Positions 56,151 through 64,000 of a stretch of 64,000 nt of DNA are shown here, piece after piece. Positions within the stretch are counted from its first letter, which is position 1; each line of letters opens with the position of its first letter. The DNA is from Roseitalea porphyridii (GTDB taxonomy: Bacteria > Pseudomonadota > Alphaproteobacteria > Rhizobiales > Rhizobiaceae), in NCBI RefSeq assembly GCF_004331955.1, contig NZ_CP036532.1, positions 620,001 through 684,000 on the forward strand. The letters run 5' to 3'. The notes beneath the pieces were generated by a model. It made no database searches and was not told the DNA's origin. It saw only the letters and a program-made list of their open reading frames with translations. Made by a program: the position numbers and the translations under genes.

Positions 56151-56420
56151 ATGTCGATCACTGCCGAGCGCAAGGCCGAGCTGATCCAGAAGTTCGCCAC
56201 CAAGTCGGGCGACACCGGTTCGCCGGAAGTTCAGGTCGCCGTGCTCACCGAGCGGATCAACAACCTCACCGAGCACTTCAAGGACCACAAGAAGGACAAC
56301 CATTCCCGTCGTGGTCTTCTGAAGATGGTGTCGCAGCGCCGCAAGCTGCTCGACTATCTCCGAGGCAAGCAAGAGGAACGCTACCAGTCCCTGATCAAGG
56401 AACTGGGCATCCGCCGCTGA
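56151..56420 (+). CDS. rpsO: 30S ribosomal protein S15
   Basis: This 89-residue protein binds the central domain of 16S rRNA early in assembly. Conserved stretches are [40 protein letters not shown] and RRKLLDYL. The ribosome site AAAGGAAG precedes the ATG. The rpsO-pnp order is near universal in proteobacteria. Confidence 0.98.
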   Translation: MSITAERKAELIQKFATKSGDTGSPEVQVAVLTERINNLTEHFKDHKKDNHSRRGLLKMVSQRRKLLDYLRGKQEERYQSLIKELGIRR

Positions 56421-56427
56421 CGAATTC

Positions 56428-56454
56428 GGGCGGGCTCCGGCAAGGAGCCCGCCC
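56428..56454 (+). terminator. Strong hairpin after rpsO
   Basis: GGGCGGGCTCC (56428-56438) pairs perfectly with GGAGCCCGCCC (56444-56454) around a 5-base loop. Only TT follows, so termination may be partial. In E. coli the rpsO-pnp spacer holds a terminator and an RNase III site; this stem may serve either role. Confidence 0.65.
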
Positions 56455-56575
56455 TTGCCCTATTCAGGCGGGGGACAAACGCCTGGACCGGCCGGCGCGC
56501 ACGCAACCAGCGGCGTGCCGGCCACCGAACCGAGTTGGAGCCGCGGGGCAGGATTGCCGGCTGCTTGGATAAAGG

Positions 56576-56589
56576 GGCGCTCGAGCGCC
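56576..56589. repeat. 14-bp perfect palindrome in the pnp leader
   Basis: GGCGCTCGAGCGCC lies 106 bases before the pnp start, in the 274-base rpsO-pnp gap. As RNA it folds into a short stem with a TCGA loop; as DNA it could be an operator. I see no -35/-10 pair that I trust beside it. Confidence 0.5.
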
Positions 56590-56694
56590 ACGCTGCAACA
56601 AGCATCCAGTCGTCTTGCCCGGGCTCAGTTCGATCGCTGACCCATGGCGCGCTGGCCGCAAGGCCGGCGGCGCGCCGCATACAAAGGACAAGAC

Positions 56695-58833
56695 ATGTTC
56701 GATCACCACAAAGTTGAACTGGAATGGGGCGGGCGCACGCTCACCCTGGAAACGGGCAAGATCGCACGGCAGGCCGATGGCGCCGTGCTGGCCACCTATG
56801 GCGAGACGATCGTTCTCGCCACCGTGGTCTCGGCAAGGGATGCAAAGCCCGGCCAGGACTTCTTCCCGCTGACCGTCAACTACCAGGAAAAGACCTTCGC
56901 CGCCGGCAAGATCCCGGGCGGCTTCTTCAAGCGCGAGGGCCGTCCGACCGAAAAGGAAACGCTGACCTCGCGCCTGATCGACCGGCCGATCCGGCCGCTG
57001 TTCGCGCCCGGCTACAAGAACGAGACGCAGGTCGTTCTGACCGTGCTGCAGCATGACCTCGAAAACGATCCCGACATCGTCGCCATGATCGGCGCCTCGG
57101 CCGCGCTGACCCTTTCGGGCGTGCCCTTCATGGGTCCGATCGGCGCGGCCCGCGTCGGCTACATCTCCGGCGAATATGTGCTCAACCCGCACATCGACGA
57201 GATGGTCGAGACCAATCTCGACCTCGTCGTCGCCGGCACCTCCGATGCCGTGCTGATGGTCGAATCCGAAGCCGGCGAACTCGACGAGGACACCATGCTC
57301 GGCGCCGTCATGTTCGGCCAGAAGGCGTTCCAGCCGGTGATCAACGCGATCATCAAGCTGGCCGAGGTCGCCGCCAAGGAACCGCGCGACTACCAGCCCG
57401 AGGATCTGTCCGAACTCGAAGCCACCATGAGCGGCCTGATCTCGGACGAACTCGCCGAGGCCTACCAGATCACCGACAAGGGCGCGCGCTACGAGGCCGT
57501 CGACGCGGCCATGCGCAAGGTCTTCGAAACGCTCTATCCCGAAGGCGCCGAGGACCCGGCCTGGAACCCCGAGCAGATCAAGTCGGTCTTCAAGTCGCTG
57601 CAGGCCAAGGTGGTGCGCGGCAACATCCTGAAGACCAAGAAGCGCATCGACGGCCGCGATCTGGAAACCGTCCGCCCGATCGTCTCCGAGGTCGGCGTCT
57701 TCCCGCGCACGCACGGTTCGGCCATCTTCACCCGCGGCGAGACGCAGGCGATGGTCGTCGCCACGCTCGGCACCGGCGAGGACGAGCAGTTCGTCGACGC
57801 GCTGACGGGCACCTACAAGGAAAACTTCCTGCTGCACTACAACTTCCCGCCCTATTCGGTCGGTGAAGCCGGCCGCATGGGCTCGCCGGGCCGCCGCGAG
57901 ATCGGCCACGGCAAGCTGGCATGGCGCGCCGTCCACCCGGTGCTGCCCGAAGCCGAGGAGTTCCCCTACACGCTGCGTGTGGTCTCCGAGATCACCGAAT
58001 CCAACGGCTCGTCCTCGATGGCGACCGTCTGCGGCACCTCGCTGGCGCTGATGGATGCGGGCGTGCCGATCAAGGCGCCGGTCGCCGGCATCGCCATGGG
58101 CCTGATCCTGGAAGGCGACGACTTCGCCGTCCTGTCGGACATTCTGGGCGACGAGGACCATCTGGGCGACATGGACTTCAAGGTGGCCGGCACCGAAAAG
58201 GGCATCACGTCGCTGCAGATGGACATCAAGATCGCCGGCATCACCGAGGAGATCATGAAGGTCGCACTCGGCCAGGCCAAGGGCGGCCGCAGCCACATTC
58301 TCGGCGAGATGGCGAGCGCCCTGTCCGAGAGCCGTGCGGAACTTGGCGAATTCGCCCCGCGTATCGAGGTGATGAACATTCCGGTCGACAAGATCCGCGA
58401 CGTGATCGGCGCGGGCGGCAAGATCATCCGCGAGATCGTCGAGAAGACGGGCGCCAAGATCAACATCGAGGACGACGGCACGGTCAAGATCGCCTCGTCC
58501 TCGGGCAAGGAGATCGAGGCCGCCAAGCAGTGGATCCACACGATCGTCGCCGAGCCGGAAGTGGGCGAGATCTACCAGGGCACGGTCGTCAAGACCGCCG
58601 ACTTCGGCGCGTTCGTGAACTTCTTCGGTCCCAAGGACGGGCTGGTCCACATCTCCCAGCTTGCGCAGGAGCGCGTCGGCAAGACCACCGATGTCGTCAA
58701 GGAAGGCGACAAGGTCTACGTCAAGCTGATGGGCTTTGATGAGCGCGGCAAGGTGCGCCTGTCGATGAAGGTCGTCGATCAGGAGACCGGCAAGGAGATC
58801 GAGCGCAAGAAGAAGGAAGCGGCCGAGGAGTGA
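56695..58833 (+). CDS. pnp: Polyribonucleotide nucleotidyltransferase (PNPase)
   Basis: This 712-residue trimeric phosphorolytic exonuclease degrades mRNA from the 3' end and belongs to the degradosome. Two RNase PH domains flank an alpha-helical linker: [20 protein letters not shown] in the first, and [17 protein letters not shown] with [20 protein letters not shown] in the second. The KH domain ([20 protein letters not shown]) and S1 domain ([20 protein letters not shown]) end the protein. The ATG at 56695 is preceded by AAAGGACAAG. Upstream codons in the same frame are not family-like. Confidence 0.97.
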   Translation: MFDHHKVELEWGGRTLTLETGKIARQADGAVLATYGETIVLATVVSARDAKPGQDFFPLTVNYQEKTFAAGKIPGGFFKREGRPTEKETLTSRLIDRPIRPLFAPGYKNETQVVLTVLQHDLENDPDIVAMIGASAALTLSGVPFMGPIGAARVGYISGEYVLNPHIDEMVETNLDLVVAGTSDAVLMVESEAGELDEDTMLGAVMFGQKAFQPVINAIIKLAEVAAKEPRDYQPEDLSELEATMSGLISDELAEAYQITDKGARYEAVDAAMRKVFETLYPEGAEDPAWNPEQIKSVFKSLQAKVVRGNILKTKKRIDGRDLETVRPIVSEVGVFPRTHGSAIFTRGETQAMVVATLGTGEDEQFVDALTGTYKENFLLHYNFPPYSVGEAGRMGSPGRREIGHGKLAWRAVHPVLPEAEEFPYTLRVVSEITESNGSSSMATVCGTSLALMDAGVPIKAPVAGIAMGLILEGDDFAVLSDILGDEDHLGDMDFKVAGTEKGITSLQMDIKIAGITEEIMKVALGQAKGGRSHILGEMASALSESRAELGEFAPRIEVMNIPVDKIRDVIGAGGKIIREIVEKTGAKINIEDDGTVKIASSSGKEIEAAKQWIHTIVAEPEVGEIYQGTVVKTADFGAFVNFFGPKDGLVHISQLAQERVGKTTDVVKEGDKVYVKLMGFDERGKVRLSMKVVDQETGKEIERKKKEAAEE

Positions 58834-58857
58834 TCCCGGCAGCACACTGAAACGACG

Positions 58858-58886
58858 AACGCGGGGGCATCGCTCCCGCGTTTTTT
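58858..58886 (+). terminator. Intrinsic terminator of pnp
   Basis: AACGCGGG (58858-58865) pairs with CCCGCGTT (58875-58882), and T residues run to 58886. It lies 25 bases after the pnp stop codon and ends the rimP-to-pnp run. Confidence 0.85.
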
Positions 58887-58901
58887 CATGGAGAAGGGCG
58901 C

Positions 58902-59945
58902 ATGGACAGGGCCGCTGGCACGCTTGCATTGCCGTTCGCGCGTGATGCACTGCCGACGCCGACCGGGCGCTGGGTGTTCCTGAACGCGGTCGCCGACCAG
59001 ACGCTGGCGATGCTGTTCGCCGATGCCGAACTCGTCTGCGAACAGCCCGAGCGGCCAGCCTTTCTGGCGCTCGAAAGGGCGGGTCTTGCGGTCGCTCCCG
59101 CGATCGACGATGCGCCCGCCGGCCGTTTCGACGGTGCGATGGTTCTGCTCGGCCGGCACCGCCGGTTGAACGAGGCCCGCATCGCCCGGGCGGCGCGTCT
59201 GGTCCGCGCCGGCGCGCCGGTTCTGGTCGCCGGCGATAAGATGGTCGGCGCGGCGAGCGCACGCAAATGGGTCAAAGGACGGCTCGACGTTTCGGGCGCG
59301 CTCTCCAAGCATCACGCGCAACTGTTCTGGTTTGCGGCCGAGGCCGCCGCTTTCGAAGACGTCGTCCTGGCACGCACCGAACCGGCCCCCGGCATGGCCG
59401 CCGCGCCGGGCATGTTCTCGGCCGACGGCATCGACGCCGGTTCGGTGCTTCTGGCCCGATCGATCGACGCGCGCGTGACCGGCACGGTCGCCGATCTCGG
59501 CGCCGGCTGGGGCTTTCTTACGGCCAGGGTCCTGCAGGCCGGCAGGCCGTCCGCGCTGACGCTGGTCGAGGCCTACAAGCCCGCGCTCGAGGCCGCGCTC
59601 GAAAATGTCGAGCCGCTGGCGGGCGCGGTTCCGGTTACCGGTCTGTGGCGGGACGTCACCGCCGAGCCGGTGCCCGGCCCGTTCGACTGGATCGTCATGA
59701 ACCCGCCGTTCCACACCGGTCGGGCAGGGGAGCCCGAACTGGGTCGACGCTTCATCGAAGCTGCCGCCGATGCACTTGCGCCGCGCGGCCGGCTGCTGAT
59801 GGTCGCCAACCGGCAGCTGCCCTATGAACGCACGCTCGCCGAGCGTTTCGCCGACGTGCGCACGCACGCCGAAGCGGACGGTTACAAGGTGATCGAGGCG
59901 GGTGGTGTGCGGCGCGGGGCCGAAACGGGCCGGCGCCGGCGCTGA
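58902..59945 (+). CDS. Class I methyltransferase, RsmC-like (16S rRNA G1207)
   Basis: This 347-residue protein has two methyltransferase-like halves, as RsmC does. The N-terminal half is degenerate, and the C-terminal half holds the SAM site GTVADLGAGWGFLTARVLQA, the acidic loop VEAYKPALEAALENV and the catalytic motif WIVMNPPFHTGR. The NPPFH motif marks base amino-group methylation of guanine. 16S G1207 is the target of E. coli RsmC and is inferred here. It starts 16 bases after the pnp terminator and is probably a separate unit. Confidence 0.85.
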   Translation: MDRAAGTLALPFARDALPTPTGRWVFLNAVADQTLAMLFADAELVCEQPERPAFLALERAGLAVAPAIDDAPAGRFDGAMVLLGRHRRLNEARIARAARLVRAGAPVLVAGDKMVGAASARKWVKGRLDVSGALSKHHAQLFWFAAEAAAFEDVVLARTEPAPGMAAAPGMFSADGIDAGSVLLARSIDARVTGTVADLGAGWGFLTARVLQAGRPSALTLVEAYKPALEAALENVEPLAGAVPVTGLWRDVTAEPVPGPFDWIVMNPPFHTGRAGEPELGRRFIEAAADALAPRGRLLMVANRQLPYERTLAERFADVRTHAEADGYKVIEAGGVRRGAETGRRRR

Positions 59946-59951
59946 GGCCGC

Positions 59952-61544
59952 TCAGCCGGTGGCCGCAAGAAGCTCTTCATTGTCGCTGGCGAGGAACGGC
60001 ATGTTCGCATCGCCGGTCGCGCGGGCCTCGCCGGCACGCGCCTTGATCGCCGAAAGCGGCATCGGCTTGCCGAACAGATAGCCCTGCATGACCGTGCAGC
60101 CGGCGGCCTTGAGCAGGGTGAACTGCTCCTGAGTTTCCACGCCCTCGGCGACCACGCCGGCATCGATCGACCGGGCCATGCCGACGATGGAGGCGACCAT
60201 GGCGCTCGCCGAATCGTCGCTCTCGGTCAGCCGGTCGACGAACGACTTGTCGATCTTCAGCGTGTTGAAGCGCAGTTCGCTCAGCGTCGACAGGTTCGAA
60301 TAGCCGGTGCCGAAATCGTCGATCGCAAGCGAGATGCCCAGTTCGCGCAGACCGTTCATGATCCGGCGCACCTCGGCGAGATTGCGGATCAGCAGCGTCT
60401 CTGTGACCTCGATCTCCAGCCGCTCGGGCCGGGTCTCGGTCTCGGTGAGAAGCCGCCCCAGATTGGCGACGAAGCCGTCGCGGTTGAACTGCGCGGCCGA
60501 CACGTTCGCCGACACGGTGATGTGGTCGGGAAGTTTGCCCAGATCCTCGCAGACCCGGCGCAACACGAAATCGCCGATCTGCTGGATCAGGCCGCACTGT
60601 TCGGCAACGGGGATGAATTCGGACGGCGGGATCGAGCCCTTCTGGTGATGGTTCCAGCGCAACAGCGCCTCGTAGCCGATCGTTTCGCCCGTCGCCGCCA
60701 GCACCTTGGGCTGATAATGCAACGACAACTCGTCGCGCTGCAGGGCGCCGTAGAGTTCGGCCTCGACCCAGTGGCGGTAGGCCGCCATCTGGCTCATCTC
60801 CGGGTGGTAGATCGACCATGTGCCGCGTCCGGCCGCGCGCGAAGTCGAACGCGCCAGGTTGGCGTGACGCAGGATGCGCTCCAGCGACGGCCGCGACTGG
60901 TGCACCTCCGCCACTCCGGCGTTCCAGAACACCGAGTGGGAGGCCTTGCCGACGCGGACGGGCAGCGCGAGAACGCCGAGCAGCGCGTCGACGGCCGCGC
61001 GCAGTTCGCGCTCGTCGTGATTGACGCCCAGCGAAACGACGAACTCGCCCCCGCTCGTGCGCGCGACGAGGCCCGTCTCGCCGACCACCCGGCGCAGGCG
61101 TTCGCCGAAGACGCGCAGCAGCGAGTCCCCGGTCTCGACGCCGTAGATCTCGTTGAAGTCGCGCAGCGTGTCGAAGTCGAGACTGATCAGGAAGTACCGG
61201 TTCATCCGGGTCGGCCCGCCCTGCTTGCCGACATAGTCGGGCAACGCCTTGGCGAGCCCCTTGCGCGACAGAAGGCCGGTGACCGGATCGGTGTTGAGGA
61301 TCTCCTCGTAGGCCTCGGTCGTGTCGTCGCTGCCGACGAAATAGGCATGAGCCGTGCCGGCGCCTGCAAGCGATGCGAGGCCGAGCACGATCGCACCGAA
61401 GGTCGCCGCCTCGCGGTACGAATTCAGCGTCAGGCCGACCATGTCCAGCGCCCAAAGGGCCAGCATCGCGGCGCCCATGCCGCTCGCGAAAATCGTAACT
61501 GCCCGGAATATCCTGGTCCGCTGGGGAACGGTGGTGCGCTTCAT
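59952..61544 (-). CDS. Membrane-anchored EAL phosphodiesterase with degenerate GGDEF domain
   Basis: This 530-residue protein has two N-terminal membrane spans (about residues 14-36 and 48-70). A GGDEF-like domain follows in which the signature is SGGEF (about residues 164-168), so diguanylate cyclase activity is doubtful. The EAL domain keeps its key residues: GYEALLRW (EAL about 292-294), ANVSAAQFN, EIEVTETLL, AIDDFGTGYSNLS, KIDKSFVDRL and AEGVETQEQF. It is therefore probably a cyclic di-GMP phosphodiesterase, perhaps regulated by GTP at the degenerate domain. The ATG at 61544 follows GAGGG; a TTG 18 bases upstream is less likely. Confidence 0.88.
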   Translation of the reverse strand: MKRTTVPQRTRIFRAVTIFASGMGAAMLALWALDMVGLTLNSYREAATFGAIVLGLASLAGAGTAHAYFVGSDDTTEAYEEILNTDPVTGLLSRKGLAKALPDYVGKQGGPTRMNRYFLISLDFDTLRDFNEIYGVETGDSLLRVFGERLRRVVGETGLVARTSGGEFVVSLGVNHDERELRAAVDALLGVLALPVRVGKASHSVFWNAGVAEVHQSRPSLERILRHANLARSTSRAAGRGTWSIYHPEMSQMAAYRHWVEAELYGALQRDELSLHYQPKVLAATGETIGYEALLRWNHHQKGSIPPSEFIPVAEQCGLIQQIGDFVLRRVCEDLGKLPDHITVSANVSAAQFNRDGFVANLGRLLTETETRPERLEIEVTETLLIRNLAEVRRIMNGLRELGISLAIDDFGTGYSNLSTLSELRFNTLKIDKSFVDRLTESDDSASAMVASIVGMARSIDAGVVAEGVETQEQFTLLKAAGCTVMQGYLFGKPMPLSAIKARAGEARATGDANMPFLASDNEELLAATG

Positions 61545-61637
61545 GATGCCCTCATCACGCAAAAAGTCGCACCAAATCCCTAAGAAGGGATGAAATGCGG
61601 ACCCCTGCGGACGCGCGGGCGGGGCCGTTCGACCGGC

Positions 61638-62444
61638 CTATTCCTCGGTGCGCCGCAACTCGTCGAGCCGGGGCATGGAGACGATGTTGTAGCCGCTGTC
61701 CACATAGTGGATCTCGCCGGTCACGCCGCTTGAAAGGTCCGACAGAAGGTACAGGCCGGCCCCGCCGATGTCCTTGAGGTCGACCGCACGCGCCAGCGGA
61801 GAATTCTTCTGCTGGAAATTGTACATCAGCCGGGCATCCGAGACGCCCGCGCCGGCCAGCGTGCGGACCGGACCGGCCGACAGCGCGTTCACCCGGACGC
61901 CCTGGCCGCCGAAATCGGCGGCCAGATAACGCACGCTCGCCTCGAGCGCCGCCTTGGTCACCCCCATCACGTTGTAGTTGGGCATCACCCGCGTCGAACC
62001 GCCATAGGTCAGCGTCAGCAGCGATCCGCCCGGGTTGAGCATGTCCGCGGCGTGCTGGGCGACCTCGGTGAACGAATAGGCCGAGATCACCATGGTCCGC
62101 ACGAAATTCTCGCGCGTGGTCACGTCGACATAGCGGCCCTTGAGCTGCGAACGGTCGGTGAAGCCGATCGCATGGACCACGAAGTCCAGTGTGCCCCATT
62201 CGTTCTTCAGCGTTTCGAACACTTCGGCGACGGTCTCCACCCGTTCGACGTCGCAGGGCATGACCAGCTTCGAGCCCGCCTCGGCCGCCAGCGGCTTGAC
62301 GCGCTTGCCCAGCGCATCGCTCTGGTAGGTGAAGGCCAGTTCGGCGCCCTGTTCGGCCACCGCCCGCGCGATGCCCCAGGCGATCGAATGGTTGTTGGCG
62401 ACCCCCATGATCAGGCCGCGTTTTCCGGCCATCAGTCCCGCCAT
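61638..62444 (-). CDS. fabI: Enoyl-[acyl-carrier-protein] reductase FabI
   Basis: This 268-residue NADH-dependent enzyme reduces the enoyl intermediate in fatty acid elongation. The cofactor segment is GLIMGVANNHSIAWGIARAV. The catalytic Tyr and Lys lie in YNVMGVTKAALEASVRYLA, with the other conserved Tyr in LTYGGSTR. It is the last gene of the fabA-fabB-fabI operon, 26 bases after fabB. FabI is the triclosan-sensitive type. Confidence 0.95.
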   Translation of the reverse strand: MAGLMAGKRGLIMGVANNHSIAWGIARAVAEQGAELAFTYQSDALGKRVKPLAAEAGSKLVMPCDVERVETVAEVFETLKNEWGTLDFVVHAIGFTDRSQLKGRYVDVTTRENFVRTMVISAYSFTEVAQHAADMLNPGGSLLTLTYGGSTRVMPNYNVMGVTKAALEASVRYLAADFGGQGVRVNALSAGPVRTLAGAGVSDARLMYNFQQKNSPLARAVDLKDIGGAGLYLLSDLSSGVTGEIHYVDSGYNIVSMPRLDELRRTEE

Positions 62445-62470
62445 CGCTGTCTCCCGCTTCCGCTTTTTGG

Positions 62471-63691
62471 TTATTGGTCGTAGCGCTGGAAGGCCAGCGT
62501 CGCGTTGGTGCCGCCAAATCCGAACGAATTGGAGATGGCGATGTCGAAGTCCACGTCGTCGAGCCGCGACCGGGCGATCGGAACGCCGTCGAACTTCTCA
62601 TCGAGCTCGTCGATATGAGCGCTCTCGCAGATGAATTTGTTGTTCATCATCAACAGCGTGTAGATCGCCTCCTGAACGCCGGTCGCGCCGAGCGAATGGC
62701 CGGTCAGGGACTTGGTCGAGGAGATGTGCGGCATCGTCTCGCCGAACACGGTGCGGATCGCGTCGATCTCGCGCTCGTCGCCGACCGGCGTCGAGGTCCC
62801 GTGCGTGTTGATGTAGGTGACGGTCCCGTCGATGGTCGACAGCGCCATCTTCATGCAGCGCACCGCGCCCTCGCCCGAAGGGGCGACCATGTCGTAGCCG
62901 TCCGAGGTGGCCCCGTAGCCGACGATCTCGCCGTAGATCTTCGCGCCGCGCGCCTTTGCGTGTTCGAGTTCCTCGAGCACGAGGACCCCGGCGCCGCCGG
63001 CGATGACGAAACCGTCGCGGCTGACGTCATAGGCGCGCGAGGCGGTTTCGGGCGTCCCATTGTGCTTGGTCGACATCGCACCCATCGCGTCGAAAAGGTT
63101 CGACATGGTCCAGTCGAGGTCCTCGCTGCCGCCGGCGAACACCATGTCCTGCTTGCCCATCTGGATCAGCTCGTAGGCGTTGCCGATGCAGTGGTTCGAG
63201 GTCGCGCACGCCGACGAGATCGAATAGTTGATGCCCTTGATCTTGAACGGCGTCGCCAGCGTCGCCGAAGCGGTGGAGCTCATCGCCTTGGGGACGGCGA
63301 ACGGGCCGATCCGCTTGGGCGAATTGTTCTTCTGGGTCAGAAGGGCCGCTTCGAAGATGGTCCGCGTGGACGGCCCGCCCGAACCCATGATGATGCCGGT
63401 GCGCTCGTTCGAAACGAGATCCTCGCCGAGCCCGGCATCCTCGATCGCCTGGCGCATGGCAAGAAAGTTCCAGGCCGAGCCCCGCGCAAGGAACCGCGCC
63501 TCGCGCCGGTCGAGCACCTCGAACGGATCGAGCGAGGGCGCGCCATGCACGTGGCACTTGAAGCCCAGTTCCTCATATTCCGGCGCGTGGCTGATGCCTG
63601 AGCGCGCCTCGCGCAGCGAGGCCAGAACCTCGTCCGTGTCGTTGCCGATGGACGAGATGATCCCCATGCCGGTGATGACGACGCGTTTCAT
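62471..63691 (-). CDS. fabB: 3-oxoacyl-[acyl-carrier-protein] synthase I FabB
   Basis: This 406-residue condensing enzyme elongates unsaturated and saturated acyl chains. The active-site Cys is in [17 protein letters not shown], the two His in [13 protein letters not shown] and [11 protein letters not shown], and the C-terminal [13 protein letters not shown] is conserved. The FabA partner lies upstream, so the pair makes unsaturated fatty acids anaerobically. The ATG at 63691 begins [15 protein letters not shown]. Confidence 0.96.
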   Translation of the reverse strand: MKRVVITGMGIISSIGNDTDEVLASLREARSGISHAPEYEELGFKCHVHGAPSLDPFEVLDRREARFLARGSAWNFLAMRQAIEDAGLGEDLVSNERTGIIMGSGGPSTRTIFEAALLTQKNNSPKRIGPFAVPKAMSSTASATLATPFKIKGINYSISSACATSNHCIGNAYELIQMGKQDMVFAGGSEDLDWTMSNLFDAMGAMSTKHNGTPETASRAYDVSRDGFVIAGGAGVLVLEELEHAKARGAKIYGEIVGYGATSDGYDMVAPSGEGAVRCMKMALSTIDGTVTYINTHGTSTPVGDEREIDAIRTVFGETMPHISSTKSLTGHSLGATGVQEAIYTLLMMNNKFICESAHIDELDEKFDGVPIARSRLDDVDFDIAISNSFGFGGTNATLAFQRYDQ

Positions 63692-63717
63692 GATGGTTTC
63701 CCGTTTCTGTGCCGGCG

Positions 63718-64000
63718 TCAGGCCTGGAACAGGCCGACGCGCAGGTCGCTGGCCTGGTAGATGGTCTCGCCGTCGGCCTTCATCCAGCCGTCGGCGATGC
63801 CGAGCACCAGCCGGCCCCGGCGCACCCGTTTCAGATCGACGCCGTACTCGACCAGCTTGTTGTCGGGCGTGACCATGCCGGTGAACTTGACCTCGCCCGT
63901 CGACAGGGCGCGCCCCTTGCCCGGCTCGCCGAGCCAGCCGAGGTAGAAGCCGGTCAGCTGCCAAAGCGCGTCAAGGCCGAGGCAGCCGGGCATCACCGGA
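63718..64000 (-). CDS. fabA: 3-hydroxydecanoyl-ACP dehydratase/isomerase FabA (5' end cut by window edge)
   Basis: The last 94 codons or so are present; the gene enters from the right edge. The active-site Asp lies in [20 protein letters not shown], the FabA signature. The catalytic His of the preceding segment is outside the window. FabA introduces the cis double bond that FabB extends. fabA, fabB and fabI share the strand with gaps of 26 bases each. In rhizobia a Fur-family gene (irr) often lies just upstream, beyond this window. Confidence 0.95.
   Translation of the reverse strand, partial: PVMPGCLGLDALWQLTGFYLGWLGEPGKGRALSTGEVKFTGMVTPDNKLVEYGVDLKRVRRGRLVLGIADGWMKADGETIYQASDLRVGLFQA

Noticed and set aside
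56464-59262. Minus-strand open frame of 932 codons opposite pnp
   Set aside because: The plus strand encodes complete PNPase; the antisense product is Asp/Leu/Gly-rich with no domain.

Overview
The window is one continuous, gene-dense stretch of a high-GC chromosome from an alphaproteobacterium, most likely of the order Hyphomicrobiales (Rhizobiales). The evidence is gene content and order: lptC-lptA-lptB-rpoN-hpf-ptsN; tsaB-rimI-acyltransferase-miaB-phoH-ybeY-CBS protein-lnt-XRE regulator-metK-trmB; rimP-nusA-ylxR-infB-rbfA-truB-rpsO-pnp; fabI-fabB-fabA; plus an OlsB-type ornithine-lipid acyltransferase. I saw no tRNA or rRNA gene, insertion sequence, prophage or CRISPR array, and no gene-free stretch over 300 bases.

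Layout. 1-5041 (minus): glnD (cut by the left edge) and mutS, divergent from maeB (5157-7454). 7389-15199 and on to 16211 (minus): olsB, a soluble hybrid histidine kinase, acuI-like reductase, lspA, an rRNA/tRNA methyltransferase pair, an ornithine cyclodeaminase homologue, a LapA-domain protein, ihfB and sppA. 16425-21342 (plus): the LPS export genes lptC, lptA and lptB, then rpoN, hpf and ptsN. 21352-33642: an accessory galactoside-use locus. An IclR regulator and the transporter ATPase run leftward. A ten-gene operon runs rightward with binding protein, two permeases (with a YjbR-like gene between them), a GH4 alpha-galactosidase, an SDR dehydrogenase, DgoK, DgoA, an SMP-30 lactonase and a GH42 beta-galactosidase. 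33696-44368 (plus): the tsaB-to-trmB housekeeping run. 44369-45205 (minus): polysaccharide deacetylase. 45394-58833 (plus): the translation/RNA-decay run from rimP to pnp, interrupted by four unrelated genes. 58902-59945: RsmC-like methyltransferase. 59952-64000 (minus): an EAL-domain protein, fabI, fabB and fabA (cut by the right edge).

How it fits together. The galactoside locus spells out uptake, hydrolysis and the De Ley-Doudoroff route (galactose to galactonolactone to galactonate, then KDGal, KDPGal, and pyruvate plus glyceraldehyde-3-phosphate). The galactonate dehydratase step is not encoded here. A palindromic IclR-type operator candidate lies between the divergent arms. Both enzymes of ornithine-lipid synthesis are probably present: OlsB, and an acyltransferase in the position of OlsA. 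olsB is preceded by a three-repeat, 11-bp-period Pho-box-like element, which suggests control by phosphate starvation. LspA and Lnt cover two of the three lipoprotein maturation steps.

Points most worth a second look: the Pho box of olsB, the YjbR-like gene inside the sugar transporter, the missing dehydratase, an uncharacterised exported protein between infB and rbfA, an HNH protein between rbfA and truB, and the short promoter-plus-hairpin leaders of rimP and metK.
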